A stretch of DNA of 58,131 bases from Salinimicrobium marinum (GTDB taxonomy: Bacteria > Bacteroidota > Bacteroidia > Flavobacteriales > Flavobacteriaceae): NCBI RefSeq assembly GCF_014651535.1, contig NZ_BMXB01000022.1:1-58131 (forward strand), in the 5' to 3' direction. The notes beneath the pieces were generated by a model. The model was not told the DNA's origin, ran no database searches, and worked only from the letters and a program-made list of their open reading frames with translations. A program made the translations under genes and the position numbers. Position 1 is the first letter of the stretch, and every line of letters begins with the position of its first letter. This document shows, piece after piece, positions 25,520-34,015 of this stretch.

Positions 25520-26012
25520 AGAATTTTTATCGCAGATCACTACCTTTATTTTTGATGTCGACGGAGTACTAACAGATGGTTCCATCCAAATAAGCACCGA
25601 CGGAGAACTACTGCGAACCATGGATATTAAAGATGGATATGCCATGAAACATGCACGTGAAAAAGGCTACACCATCTGTATTATTTCCGGAGGAAAAAAT
25701 GAAGGCGTGCGCCACCGACTCAAAGGTCTTGGAATAACAGATATTTATCTTGGCTGTGCAGATAAAGTTGAACAGATGGAAGAATTTTTTGATATCTACG
25801 AAATTGCTCCCGAAAATGTGCTTTACATGGGTGATGATATCCCCGATCTTTACCCTATGCGCAAGATTGGAATGCCGTGCTGCCCCCAGGATGCAGCTTC
25901 AGAAATTAAGGAAATTTCAAAATATATATCCCATAAAAAAGGTGGAAAAGGCTGCGTGAGAGACGTGATTGAACAGGTCCTGAAGGTTCAGGGAAAATGG
26001 ATAGAGGAATAA
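25503..26012 (+). CDS. kdsC: Kdo-8-phosphate phosphatase (KdsC-like HAD hydrolase)
   Basis: This 169-residue C0-type HAD phosphatase has FDVDGVLTDGS with the nucleophile Asp18 and general acid Asp20. Motif II is ICIISGGKNEGV, and motif III/IV is YMGDDIPDL. It is expected to remove phosphate from Kdo-8-phosphate in LPS inner-core synthesis, before the CMP-Kdo step encoded by kdsB at 38222. It overlaps DUF2520 upstream, and its TAA overlaps the ATG of the SMR gene. Confidence 0.9.
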   Translation: MEKSYKEFLSQITTFIFDVDGVLTDGSIQISTDGELLRTMDIKDGYAMKHAREKGYTICIISGGKNEGVRHRLKGLGITDIYLGCADKVEQMEEFFDIYEIAPENVLYMGDDIPDLYPMRKIGMPCCPQDAASEIKEISKYISHKKGGKGCVRDVIEQVLKVQGKWIEE

Positions 26013-26338
26013 TGAATTGGCTGCTACTGGTTATCGCAGGGTTATTTGAAGTGGGATTTGCTACCTGCCTGGGTAAAGCGAAAGAAACCACGGGCAATAC
26101 AGCCCTTTTCTGGATGATGGGATTTTTTATTTGCCTGTCCATAAGCATGACTTTATTATATAAAGCTACCCAAACCCTTCCTATAGGCACGGCGTATGCT
26201 GTTTGGACCGGGATTGGAGCCATGGGAACTGTGATTGTGGGTATCTTTCTGTTTAAAGAACCCATTCATTTTTGGCGACTGTTTTTTCTTTTCACCCTTA
26301 TTGTCTCCATTGTAGGCTTAAAATTTGTTTCTAATTAA
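26012..26338 (+). CDS. SMR-family small multidrug/guanidinium exporter (SugE-like)
   Basis: The protein has 108 residues with four hydrophobic helices. It starts MNWLLLVIAGLFEVGFATCLG with the conserved membrane Glu13, equivalent to EmrE Glu14. GTAYAVWTGIGAMGTVIVGI is the third-helix signature. The frame opens at ATG 25997, but the SMR homology begins at ATG 26012, which overlaps the kdsC stop (TAATG). The N-terminal sequence is SugE/Gdx-like, suggesting guanidinium or quaternary ammonium export. Four bases separate it from the UbiA gene. Confidence 0.9.
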   Translation: MNWLLLVIAGLFEVGFATCLGKAKETTGNTALFWMMGFFICLSISMTLLYKATQTLPIGTAYAVWTGIGAMGTVIVGIFLFKEPIHFWRLFFLFTLIVSIVGLKFVSN

Positions 26339-26341
26339 TTT

Positions 26342-27262
26342 ATGCCGGTAAAAGCTTTTCTGAAACTTATACGGATCCCGAACCTTTTGATGATCATAGG
26401 GACCATGGTACTGGTAAAATATTTCCTTTTCGCACCTTTCAACATTGCTGTTACTTTAGACACTTTCGAATTCTTTTTACTCGTTTTCTCGATGGTGGTA
26501 CTGGCGGCTGCGGGAAATATTATCAATGATATCCACGACGTCAACACAGATACTATTAACAAACCGCATAAACAAACCATAGGTAAGGAAATTTCAGAAC
26601 CCGTTGCTTACAACTGGTTTATAGCACTAAACATTTGGGGGGTAGGAATTGGTTTCTATCTTTCAAATCTCGTGGGCAAACCAAGTTTTACAGCACTGTT
26701 TATTATTCCCTCTGCATTACTTTATTTGTATGCCACCCAAATCAAAAGAACGATTTTGGTAGGAAACCTTGTAGTGAGCATCATGGTAGGGATGATCATT
26801 GTGATGGTGGGAATTTTCGATTTGTATCCTGCCATTACTTCTCAAAACCGCGACACCCAGAGAGTCATTTTTTCGATCCTCATTGACTACGGAATTTTTG
26901 GCTTTCTTGTGAACTTTCTTAGGGAAATGGTAAAAGATCAGGAGGATATAAAAGGAGATTATAACGCCGGAATGCAAACGCTGCCGGTGGTTTTGGGAAG
27001 GGAACGTACCAATAAGATCATATTTCTGGCAGCCTTGTTTCCTATTGCGGGAGTTCTTTACTACATTTATGAATATTTGTATGAAAATCAACTGGCAGTA
27101 GCGTATGCCCTGTTTCTAATACTGGGGCCACTACTCTACTTTCTGGTAAAAATAACGACGGCTAAAACAAAAAAGCAGTATCATCATTTAAGTATGTTAC
27201 TAAAGCTGATTTTGGCCTTCGGATTAGTTTCCATAGGACTTTACAGATTTATTTTACTCTAA
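26342..27262 (+). CDS. UbiA-family prenyltransferase (geranylgeranylglycerol-phosphate geranylgeranyltransferase-like)
   Basis: The protein has 306 residues with about eight or nine membrane segments. The first Asp-rich motif is NDIHDVNTD at residues 62-70, and the second is REMVKDQEDIKGD, both of which bind Mg2+-diphosphate. IRIPNLLMIIGTMVL at the start is typical of the bacterial group named after the archaeal ether-lipid enzyme. In Bacteroidota the true acceptor is uncertain. It lies between the SMR gene and maf with gaps of two to four bases, in one operon. Confidence 0.88.
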   Translation: MPVKAFLKLIRIPNLLMIIGTMVLVKYFLFAPFNIAVTLDTFEFFLLVFSMVVLAAAGNIINDIHDVNTDTINKPHKQTIGKEISEPVAYNWFIALNIWGVGIGFYLSNLVGKPSFTALFIIPSALLYLYATQIKRTILVGNLVVSIMVGMIIVMVGIFDLYPAITSQNRDTQRVIFSILIDYGIFGFLVNFLREMVKDQEDIKGDYNAGMQTLPVVLGRERTNKIIFLAALFPIAGVLYYIYEYLYENQLAVAYALFLILGPLLYFLVKITTAKTKKQYHHLSMLLKLILAFGLVSIGLYRFILL

Positions 27263-27264
27263 TT

Positions 27265-27852
27265 ATGCTGAAAGAAAAACTTCAAGACTATCATATTATC
27301 CTTGCCTCGGGATCACCCCGTCGCCAGCAATTCTTTACAGATCTCAACTTAGAATTTGAAATACGCCTGAAACCTGTTGAAGAAAACTTTCCGGAACATT
27401 TAAAAGCTGCTGAAATCACAGATTTCCTTTCTGAATTAAAAGCTGATGCTTTTGAAGGAGATCTAAAAACCGGAGATATTCTCATCACAAGTGACACTAT
27501 CGTTTGGCATGAAGGAGCTGCTCTTGGAAAACCGGCAGATGCTGCTCAGGCGTTTGAAATGATCAAATCCCTCTGCGGAAAAACTCATGAAGTGATCACC
27601 TCGGTCAGTTTTCGCACTCCCGAAAGAAAAAAAACAGTGAATTCCACAACCCGGGTTAGCTTTAGTGAACTTTCCAATGATGAAATTAAGTATTACATTG
27701 ATGAATACCGTCCTTTCGACAAGGCAGGAGCCTACGGAATTCAGGAATGGATAGGCTTAATAGGAATAGATCACATAGAAGGAAGCTATTATAATGTGGT
27801 AGGTTTACCTACAAATCTGGTATATAAAACCCTCCTGGAATTCACGGATTAA
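27265..27852 (+). CDS. maf: Maf-family nucleoside triphosphate pyrophosphatase
   Basis: This 195-residue protein has the signature ILASGSPRRQQF and the acidic ITSDTIVW, followed by GKPADAAQAFEMIKSLCGKTHEV and PFDKAGAYGIQE. Maf proteins hydrolyse non-canonical or standard NTPs (dTTP, UTP, m7GTP) and can affect septum formation. Length is typical. It is the last gene in the run beginning at DUF2520; the next gene has its own promoter. Confidence 0.95.
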   Translation: MLKEKLQDYHIILASGSPRRQQFFTDLNLEFEIRLKPVEENFPEHLKAAEITDFLSELKADAFEGDLKTGDILITSDTIVWHEGAALGKPADAAQAFEMIKSLCGKTHEVITSVSFRTPERKKTVNSTTRVSFSELSNDEIKYYIDEYRPFDKAGAYGIQEWIGLIGIDHIEGSYYNVVGLPTNLVYKTLLEFTD

Positions 27853-27901
27853 TTCCCAATAACATCCCGATAGAATTGCAGCGCCCGATTGATTAATGAA
27901 T

Positions 27902-27909
27902 TATCTTTG
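27902..27909 (+). promoter_or_regulatory. -7 promoter element of the MscS-type gene
   Basis: TATCTTTG is a perfect match, 23 bases before the ATG at 27933. Confidence 0.55.
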
Positions 27910-27932
27910 CCAAAAATCTGAAGTTTCCAGCA

Positions 27933-28472
27933 ATGAGTGAATATTTTTTAGCAAACCAAAATCCTGTTATCTATACAGCAATTATCCTGCTGATACTTTT
28001 TATTTTCAGAAACGTCCTTAAAAGATCTGCCAATAGAATTGGTAATAAAGGAGATCTTCACGTAACAAGAATTCGGTTGATGTTCAAATACATCAACATT
28101 CTTGTTACCATTATAGCCATTTTTGCACTGGCTTTAACATGGGGATATGACACCAGCCAACTGGCTGTGATATTTTCTTCAGTTTTTGCTATTATCGGGG
28201 TAGCTATGTTTGCCATCTGGTCGATGCTGAGTAATATCACAGCGGGAATCATTCTGTTTTTTTCCTTTCCGTACAAAATTGGCAGCAAGATCAGGATACA
28301 TGATAAAGAAATGCCTGTGGAAGCCGTAATAGAAGACATTAGAGCTTTTCACCTGCACCTTCGTACCATGGAAGGCGAACTCATCACCTATCCCAACAAC
28401 CTCATCCTTCAAAAAGCGGTTTCTTTGATTGAAAGGGAATATCATCCCGATGAAGGAAAGGATGCACTATAA
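27933..28472 (+). CDS. Small MscS-type mechanosensitive channel domain protein
   Basis: The protein has 179 residues with three hydrophobic helices (about 10-25, 45-65, 70-110) and a short MscS beta-domain (SFPYKIGSKIRIHDKEMPVEAVIEDI, interrupted as usual). It is shorter than canonical MscS (286) because the large C-terminal cage domain is nearly missing. It may act as a minimal channel or modulate other channels. It stands alone with its own promoter. Confidence 0.88.
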   Translation: MSEYFLANQNPVIYTAIILLILFIFRNVLKRSANRIGNKGDLHVTRIRLMFKYINILVTIIAIFALALTWGYDTSQLAVIFSSVFAIIGVAMFAIWSMLSNITAGIILFFSFPYKIGSKIRIHDKEMPVEAVIEDIRAFHLHLRTMEGELITYPNNLILQKAVSLIEREYHPDEGKDAL

Positions 28473-28511
28473 CAAAATCATGAAATAGTGCAGAGGAATA
28501 GGTAATCTTAT

Positions 28512-28519
28512 TATATTTG
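28512..28519 (+). promoter_or_regulatory. -7 promoter element of the PIG-L operon
   Basis: TATATTTG is a perfect match and overlaps the TTG at 28517 that could open the frame. This supports ATG 28544 as the real start of the PIG-L gene. Confidence 0.6.
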
Positions 28520-28543
28520 GAGGGATTCAGAAATAAACCTCTA

Positions 28544-31039
28544 ATGCGAAAGATTTTATATTTTGTTGTATTTCTATTCTTTTCAATTTCTTACGCTCAG
28601 CAGCCGGAAAAATTAAATTCTTCAGAAATTTTTAAAAAGATCCAGAAACTGAATTTTCTGGGTTCTGTTCTATATGTTGCAGCACATCCCGATGATGAAA
28701 ATACCCGCCTCATTTCATATCTGAGCAATCACCTGAATGCACGAACCGGATATCTTTCCATTACTCGTGGTGATGGCGGGCAAAACCTAATTGGACCCCA
28801 GCTACGGGAACTTTTAGGAATTATTCGCACCCAGGAACTTCTGGCTGCACGACGTATTGATGGCGGAGAACAATTCTTCACCAGGGCCAATGATTTTGGC
28901 TACTCCAAACATCCCGAAGAAACGCTGGAGATCTGGAATAAAGATGAGGTCTTAAAAGATGTCATTCACAGGATAAGAACTTTTAAACCCGATGTGATTA
29001 TCAACAGGTTTGATCATACTACCGCGGGAAGCACTCATGGACACCACACTTCTTCAGCCATATTAAGTGTGGAGGCTTTTGAACTTGCAGGAAAGGATTC
29101 ATCATTAGATTTGGCAGCACCATGGCAGCCAAAAAAGCTGTTTTTCAATACTTCTCCCTGGTTTTATGAAAGTCAGGAAGCATTTGAACAAGCCGACAAA
29201 TCAGATTTCATAGAATTTAATATAGGGCAGTATTTTCCGTTGATTGGATTATCAAATACCGAGATCGCCTCCCTTAGCCGAAGTCAGCATCGTTCCCAGG
29301 GATTTGGCAGTACTGGATCCCGCGGTAAACAAACGGAATATATTAAGCTCATTGCCGGCGAGCATCCTAAAAACACAAATGATCTTTTTGCCGGGATAAA
29401 TACTACCTGGAGCAGGATTGACGGCGGTAAAGCGATTGGAGACATTCTTTATGCTGTAGAGGAAAACTTCGATTTTCAAAATCCATCTCAAAGTATTCCT
29501 GAACTGGTAAAAGCTTATAAACTTATTCAGCAATTGCAGGACGATCACTGGAGAGATTTAAAATCTGAAGAAATTAAAGAAATTATAGCAGCCTCTGCAG
29601 GTCTTTTTCTGGAAGCAGTTGCAGAAAATCCTGCTGCTACACGAGGAGAGGAAATTCAGATAAACCTTGAAGTCATCAACCGGAGTGTTGGAAACATGAA
29701 CCTGGTTTCTGTGGAAATTCAGAATCTCAAAGAAAATCTTACGCCACAAACTGCGCTTCAGAATAATGAGGACTGGCAGGAACAAATATCTGTCAAAATT
29801 CCAGAAAATGCAGCTTACAGTACTCCGTACTGGTTGAAAAACGAAGGAAGCCTTGGGATGTACAAAGTCGAAAACCCGGAACTGATTGGAAAACCTGAGA
29901 CACCCGCTCCATTTAAAGCTATTTTCACCATTGAAATTGACGGAATTTCCATTCCTTTTGAACGGGAACTTGTTTACAAAAAGAATGATCCTGTTTTCGG
30001 AGAAATGTATCAGCCTTTTGAAATAATACCGAAAGTCTCCCTTTCTCTGCTGAACAAAGTAGAGATCTTTGCGGATTCCTCCTCTAAAGTAATTCCTGTA
30101 ACCGTTAAAACTGCAAAGGCTAATTTAACCGGAACCCTGCAACTCGATCATCCTGCTTCCTGGAAAGTTTCTCCCGATTCTTACCATTTTAACCTTTCAG
30201 AAAAAGGAGAAGAAAGAACTTTTATGTTTACAGTAACTCCGCCTCAAGGACAGGAAGAAGCTGTCGTGAGACCTGAAGTCATTATCGAAGGCAAAACATT
30301 TTCAGATGAAATCGTACAGATAGATTTTGAACATATTCCGCTGCAAACTCTGGTGCTGCCATCTGAAGCAAAACTGGTAAAGCTGGATATTCAGAAAAGA
30401 GGAAAATTAATTGGATATGTTCAGGGTGCCGGGGATGTGGTTCCGCAGGCCCTGGAACAGATTGGTTATCGGGTAATAACCATAGCTCCCGAAAATATTT
30501 CTGCAGGAAACCTGGAGAAATTTGATGCCGTGGTGATGGGAATCCGGGCCTATAATGTCGTAGATGAATTAAAGTATAAGCAGGAGGATTTATTATCGTT
30601 TGTAAAATCGGGCGGAAACCTCATCATTCAATACAATACCAACCATGGATTAAAAACGAACTATTTGGCTCCTTTTCCTTTAAAATTATCCCGGAACAGG
30701 GTTACCAACGAAGAAGCCGAAGTGAGGATCCTTGCCAGCGAACACCCGGTAGTCAATACTCCGAACAAGATTACCCCACAGGATTTCGAAGGCTGGGTGC
30801 AGGAGCGCGGACTCTATTTTCCGGAGGAATGGTCTGAAGAATTCACACCTGTTCTTTCTATGAATGATGCAGGAGAAACTCCTAAAAATGGAAGTTTACT
30901 GGTAGCCCCTTATGGAAAGGGGCATTACATTTACACCGGACTCAGTTTTTTCAGGGAGTTTCCTGCGGGAGTGCCGGGAGCATTCCGGTTATTCGCAAAT
31001 ATGATCTCCCTGGGTAGGCAGGAAGAATATAACAAGTAA
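28544..31039 (+). CDS. Secreted PIG-L family deacetylase with C-terminal extension
   Basis: The protein has 831 residues from ATG 28544. The signal peptide ends near residue 19 (FFSISYAQ). The LmbE/PIG-L domain (about 35-300) has the zinc and catalytic motif AAHPDDENTRL, with AHPDDE at 47-52, and later HTTAGSTHGHHTSSAI with further metal ligands. A long beta-rich middle region follows, and the last 200 residues resemble a ThuA/glutamine-amidotransferase-like fold (VVMGIRAYNV, GGNLIIQYNTN). Family members remove N-acetyl groups from amino sugars. The operon with a symporter and a sugar-type oxidoreductase suggests uptake and processing of an acetylated sugar compound. Confidence 0.9.
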   Translation: MRKILYFVVFLFFSISYAQQPEKLNSSEIFKKIQKLNFLGSVLYVAAHPDDENTRLISYLSNHLNARTGYLSITRGDGGQNLIGPQLRELLGIIRTQELLAARRIDGGEQFFTRANDFGYSKHPEETLEIWNKDEVLKDVIHRIRTFKPDVIINRFDHTTAGSTHGHHTSSAILSVEAFELAGKDSSLDLAAPWQPKKLFFNTSPWFYESQEAFEQADKSDFIEFNIGQYFPLIGLSNTEIASLSRSQHRSQGFGSTGSRGKQTEYIKLIAGEHPKNTNDLFAGINTTWSRIDGGKAIGDILYAVEENFDFQNPSQSIPELVKAYKLIQQLQDDHWRDLKSEEIKEIIAASAGLFLEAVAENPAATRGEEIQINLEVINRSVGNMNLVSVEIQNLKENLTPQTALQNNEDWQEQISVKIPENAAYSTPYWLKNEGSLGMYKVENPELIGKPETPAPFKAIFTIEIDGISIPFERELVYKKNDPVFGEMYQPFEIIPKVSLSLLNKVEIFADSSSKVIPVTVKTAKANLTGTLQLDHPASWKVSPDSYHFNLSEKGEERTFMFTVTPPQGQEEAVVRPEVIIEGKTFSDEIVQIDFEHIPLQTLVLPSEAKLVKLDIQKRGKLIGYVQGAGDVVPQALEQIGYRVITIAPENISAGNLEKFDAVVMGIRAYNVVDELKYKQEDLLSFVKSGGNLIIQYNTNHGLKTNYLAPFPLKLSRNRVTNEEAEVRILASEHPVVNTPNKITPQDFEGWVQERGLYFPEEWSEEFTPVLSMNDAGETPKNGSLLVAPYGKGHYIYTGLSFFREFPAGVPGAFRLFANMISLGRQEEYNK

Positions 31040-31047
31040 TTGATCAG

Positions 31048-31200
31048 ATGGAACCAACACAAAGAAATTCAGCACAAGATACAGGGGATTTACCTCCCAA
31101 ACCTGAAAAATACATCTGGAAAAAATCCTATACGATGGTGTTAATTGCAAACGCAGCCTATATTCTTCTTTTTTATGTTCTAATGAATATATTTACCTGA
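31048..31200 (+). CDS. 50-residue membrane protein between PIG-L and symporter genes
   Basis: ATG 31048 opens 51 codons (50 residues plus stop), ending in TGA at 31198-31200, one base before the symporter ATG at 31202. The N-terminal half is polar with KPEKYIWKKSYTM. Residues 30-49 are hydrophobic (VLIANAAYILLFYVLMNIF) and form one membrane helix. The tight placement makes it part of the operon. It could be an accessory subunit of the neighbouring symporter, but I know of no assigned function. Confidence 0.78.
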   Translation: MEPTQRNSAQDTGDLPPKPEKYIWKKSYTMVLIANAAYILLFYVLMNIFT

Positions 31201-31201
31201 T

Positions 31202-32881
31202 ATGCTGACAATCGACTGGATCGTTCTTATTGGAACCCTTATTTTTATTGTTAGTTACGGATCCTATAAAACCCGTGGCAGCAAGAATGTCCAGGATTAC
31301 ATAAAAGGAGGTGATGACACGAAGTGGTGGACTATTGGACTTTCTGTAATGGCCACACAGGCAAGTGCCATAACCTTTTTGTCTACGCCCGGCCAGGCGT
31401 TTCATGACGGGATGGGGTTTGTGCAGTTCTATTTTGGTCTGCCCATTGCCATGATCATTATTTGCATGGTATTTATTCCTATTTATCACCGGTTAAAGGT
31501 ATATACTGCGTATGAATATCTTGAATCGCGTTTCGACCAGAAAACCAGGACCCTTACAGCTGTATTGTTTTTGATCCAGCGGGGGCTTGCAGCTGGAATC
31601 ACCATTTTTGCCCCTGCAATCATTCTTTCGGCAGTACTGGGCTGGCATCTCACCACCCTCACCATCCTCATTGGAGTTTTGGTGATCATTTATACAGTTT
31701 CGGGAGGGACGAAAGCAGTGAATGTGACTCAAAAACAGCAAATGGCCGTCATTTTTATAGGTATGTTTGCTGCTTTTTTCCTCATTATAAGTTACCTCCC
31801 CGATAATATTACTTTCACCAATGCACTGGAAATCGCCGGTGCCAGCGGCAAACTGGATATTCTGGATTTTTCATTTGATTTTGACAACAGGTACACCTTC
31901 TGGAGTGGAATGATTGGAGGGACGTTCCTGGCCCTCTCCTACTTCGGAACAGACCAAAGTCAGGTGCAGCGATATCTCTCCGGAAAAGATGTGCGTACGA
32001 GTCAGATGGGTTTAATTTTTAACGGACTTCTCAAAGTACCCATGCAGTTTTTCATTCTTCTGGTTGGAGTGATGGTGTTTGTATTTTATCAGTTCAATTA
32101 TTCCCCTCTGAATTTTAATCCGGCGGCGACAAACGCTGTCCATAATTCAGAATATTCGGCACAATATCAAAATCTGGAAGAGGAACATAGGGAGATACAG
32201 CTTCAAAAACACCAGAGAACTTTACAATATGCTGCAAATTCAGAGACCGCTTCAGAAGATAAATTTAAGGCTGAAATGTTGCAGTTCAATGCTGCAGAAA
32301 TGGCAAAACGCGAGGAAGCTAGGAATTATATTGAAGGTCTCAAGAAAGATGTGGAAACCAATGACAAAGATTATGTCTTCCTTCATTTTATACTGAACAA
32401 TCTTCCACGAGGACTTATCGGGCTTTTACTGGCTGTCATTCTTTCTGCTGCCATGTCTTCCACAGCATCTGAACTTAATGCCCTTTCCACCACTACAGTC
32501 ATTGACCTTTACAAGAGAAATATCTCTCAGAAACCTGATCAGCATTACCTAAAGGCTTCCAAATGGTTCACCCTGGGCTGGGGAGTTATCGCCATTGGAT
32601 TCGCCAGTTTAGCCGATCTTTATGACAACCTGATTCAGCTGGTAAATATTATTGGATCCATTTTCTACGGTAATGTACTGGGAATATTTTTACTCGCATT
32701 CTTTGTGAAATACGTGAAAAGCAATTCGGTTTTTATTGCTGCCATTATTACCCAGGTTGCCATCATCATCATTTTTAAAATGGATATAATGCCCTACTTA
32801 TGGCTGAACTTGGCCGGATGTGGACTGGTAATGGGATTGGCTCTCATGCTACAGGCGATCATGCAACCTGCAAACAACTAA
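31202..32881 (+). CDS. Sodium:solute symporter (SSS family)
   Basis: The protein has 559 residues with about 13 membrane segments. The family landmarks include GGDDTKWWTIGLSVMATQASAITFLSTPG in abbreviated form (GGDDTKWW, MATQASAITF), AYEYLESRF, SGGTKAVNVT, and SYFGTDQSQVQRYLSGK. A soluble charged insertion of about 85 residues (near 310-395, rich in Glu, Gln and Lys) interrupts the late helices and may form a coiled coil. The solute is probably a sugar or sugar derivative given the operon, but this is inference. Confidence 0.94.
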   Translation: MLTIDWIVLIGTLIFIVSYGSYKTRGSKNVQDYIKGGDDTKWWTIGLSVMATQASAITFLSTPGQAFHDGMGFVQFYFGLPIAMIIICMVFIPIYHRLKVYTAYEYLESRFDQKTRTLTAVLFLIQRGLAAGITIFAPAIILSAVLGWHLTTLTILIGVLVIIYTVSGGTKAVNVTQKQQMAVIFIGMFAAFFLIISYLPDNITFTNALEIAGASGKLDILDFSFDFDNRYTFWSGMIGGTFLALSYFGTDQSQVQRYLSGKDVRTSQMGLIFNGLLKVPMQFFILLVGVMVFVFYQFNYSPLNFNPAATNAVHNSEYSAQYQNLEEEHREIQLQKHQRTLQYAANSETASEDKFKAEMLQFNAAEMAKREEARNYIEGLKKDVETNDKDYVFLHFILNNLPRGLIGLLLAVILSAAMSSTASELNALSTTTVIDLYKRNISQKPDQHYLKASKWFTLGWGVIAIGFASLADLYDNLIQLVNIIGSIFYGNVLGIFLLAFFVKYVKSNSVFIAAIITQVAIIIIFKMDIMPYLWLNLAGCGLVMGLALMLQAIMQPANN

Positions 32882-32886
32882 AGACC

Positions 32887-33861
32887 ATGAAAAAAAATAA
32901 AATAAAATGGGGAATTTTGGGCCCCGGAAGGATCGCGGGAAAATTTGCTCTTGGCCTTACCCATGTAAAAGATGCAGAATTGTATGCCATTGGCAGTAGA
33001 TCACTTCCACGAGCCGCAGCATTTGCAGAAGAATGGAAAGCTGCAAAGGCCTATGGTTCTTATGAAGAAATGCTACAGGATGAAGCGCTTGATGTAGTAT
33101 ATATCGCTACTCCACATGTTTTTCATTTTGAGCATACGCTGCTATGCCTTAGACATAAAAAAGCGGTTTTATGTGAAAAACCTTTTGCCATGAACAGGCA
33201 GCAGGTGGAACAAATGATCGCAACGGCCCGGCAGGAAAATGTATTTTTGATGGAGGCCATGTGGACACAATTTTTGCCACATTTCCGGTTTGTCATCGAT
33301 TTGCTTAAATCCGGAAAGTATGGCAGGATCAAAAATCTGAAAGCTGATTTTGGGTTCAGTGCTCCTTTCAATGCAAAAAGTCGGCTTTTCAACAAGAAAC
33401 TTGGTGGAGGAAGTTTACTAGACATAGGTATATACCCGGTTTTTTTAGCCTTAAGCACACTTGGCAAACCTGAGAAGATCACAGCCAAAGCAAACATAGG
33501 TTCTACCTCGATTGATGAAGACTGCGATATCATCTTCCATTACCCTGATAATGTAAAAGCAGAAATTGGCAGCAGCATCATCAAAAATACTCCTACTACT
33601 GCTGTTCTGGAACTTAAGGAAGCAACCATACTTATCCATTCCCGCTTTCACGAACCTTCCACTATTAGCATTACTTCGGAAAAAGGTATTGAAACCAAAG
33701 AATTTGGAGTGACCTCTAATGGCTACAATTTTGAAGCAGAACACGTTCAGGAAATGCTGAAAAAGGGACAGATGGAAAGTGTTCAAATGACCTTTTCCAA
33801 AAGTCTTGATCTCATCTCCCTTTTGGATGACATTAGAAACCAGATTGCATTAGAATATTAA
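32887..33861 (+). CDS. Gfo/Idh/MocA family oxidoreductase
   Basis: The protein has 324 residues from ATG 32887 (MKKNKIKWGILGPG). The frame runs 29 codons further up but overlaps the symporter, so the shorter start is used. The Rossmann motif is GILGPGRIAGKFA and the catalytic-type motif is CEKPFAMN. LGGGSLLDIGIYPVFLA is the usual C-terminal domain opening. Members oxidise or reduce sugars and polyols with NAD(P). It follows the symporter after five bases, closing the PIG-L operon. Confidence 0.94.
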   Translation: MKKNKIKWGILGPGRIAGKFALGLTHVKDAELYAIGSRSLPRAAAFAEEWKAAKAYGSYEEMLQDEALDVVYIATPHVFHFEHTLLCLRHKKAVLCEKPFAMNRQQVEQMIATARQENVFLMEAMWTQFLPHFRFVIDLLKSGKYGRIKNLKADFGFSAPFNAKSRLFNKKLGGGSLLDIGIYPVFLALSTLGKPEKITAKANIGSTSIDEDCDIIFHYPDNVKAEIGSSIIKNTPTTAVLELKEATILIHSRFHEPSTISITSEKGIETKEFGVTSNGYNFEAEHVQEMLKKGQMESVQMTFSKSLDLISLLDDIRNQIALEY

Positions 33862-33933
33862 CCCCACTTCTCAAATCAAATTATAAAGAAAAGTTAATTT
33901 TAATTTCTTCCTTAAGGTGAGCCTATAAGACTT

Positions 33934-33941
33934 TATCTTTG
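33934..33941 (+). promoter_or_regulatory. -7 promoter element of the histidine kinase operon
   Basis: TATCTTTG is a perfect match, 74 bases before the ATG at 34016. Confidence 0.5.
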
Positions 33942-34015
33942 GTAGGTGAACCTTTCAAAAAAGCTTATATTAGTAGCTTTTTAGATTCACGAAATTCCTG
34001 ATAAGAAAAGAATAT

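Noticed and set aside
28517-28543. TTG start for the PIG-L gene nine codons upstream
   Set aside because: It lies within the TATATTTG promoter and would precede a complete signal peptide that begins at ATG 28544.
32800-32886. Upstream start for the Gfo/Idh gene
   Set aside because: It would overlap the symporter by 82 bases, and the Rossmann domain begins just after ATG 32887.
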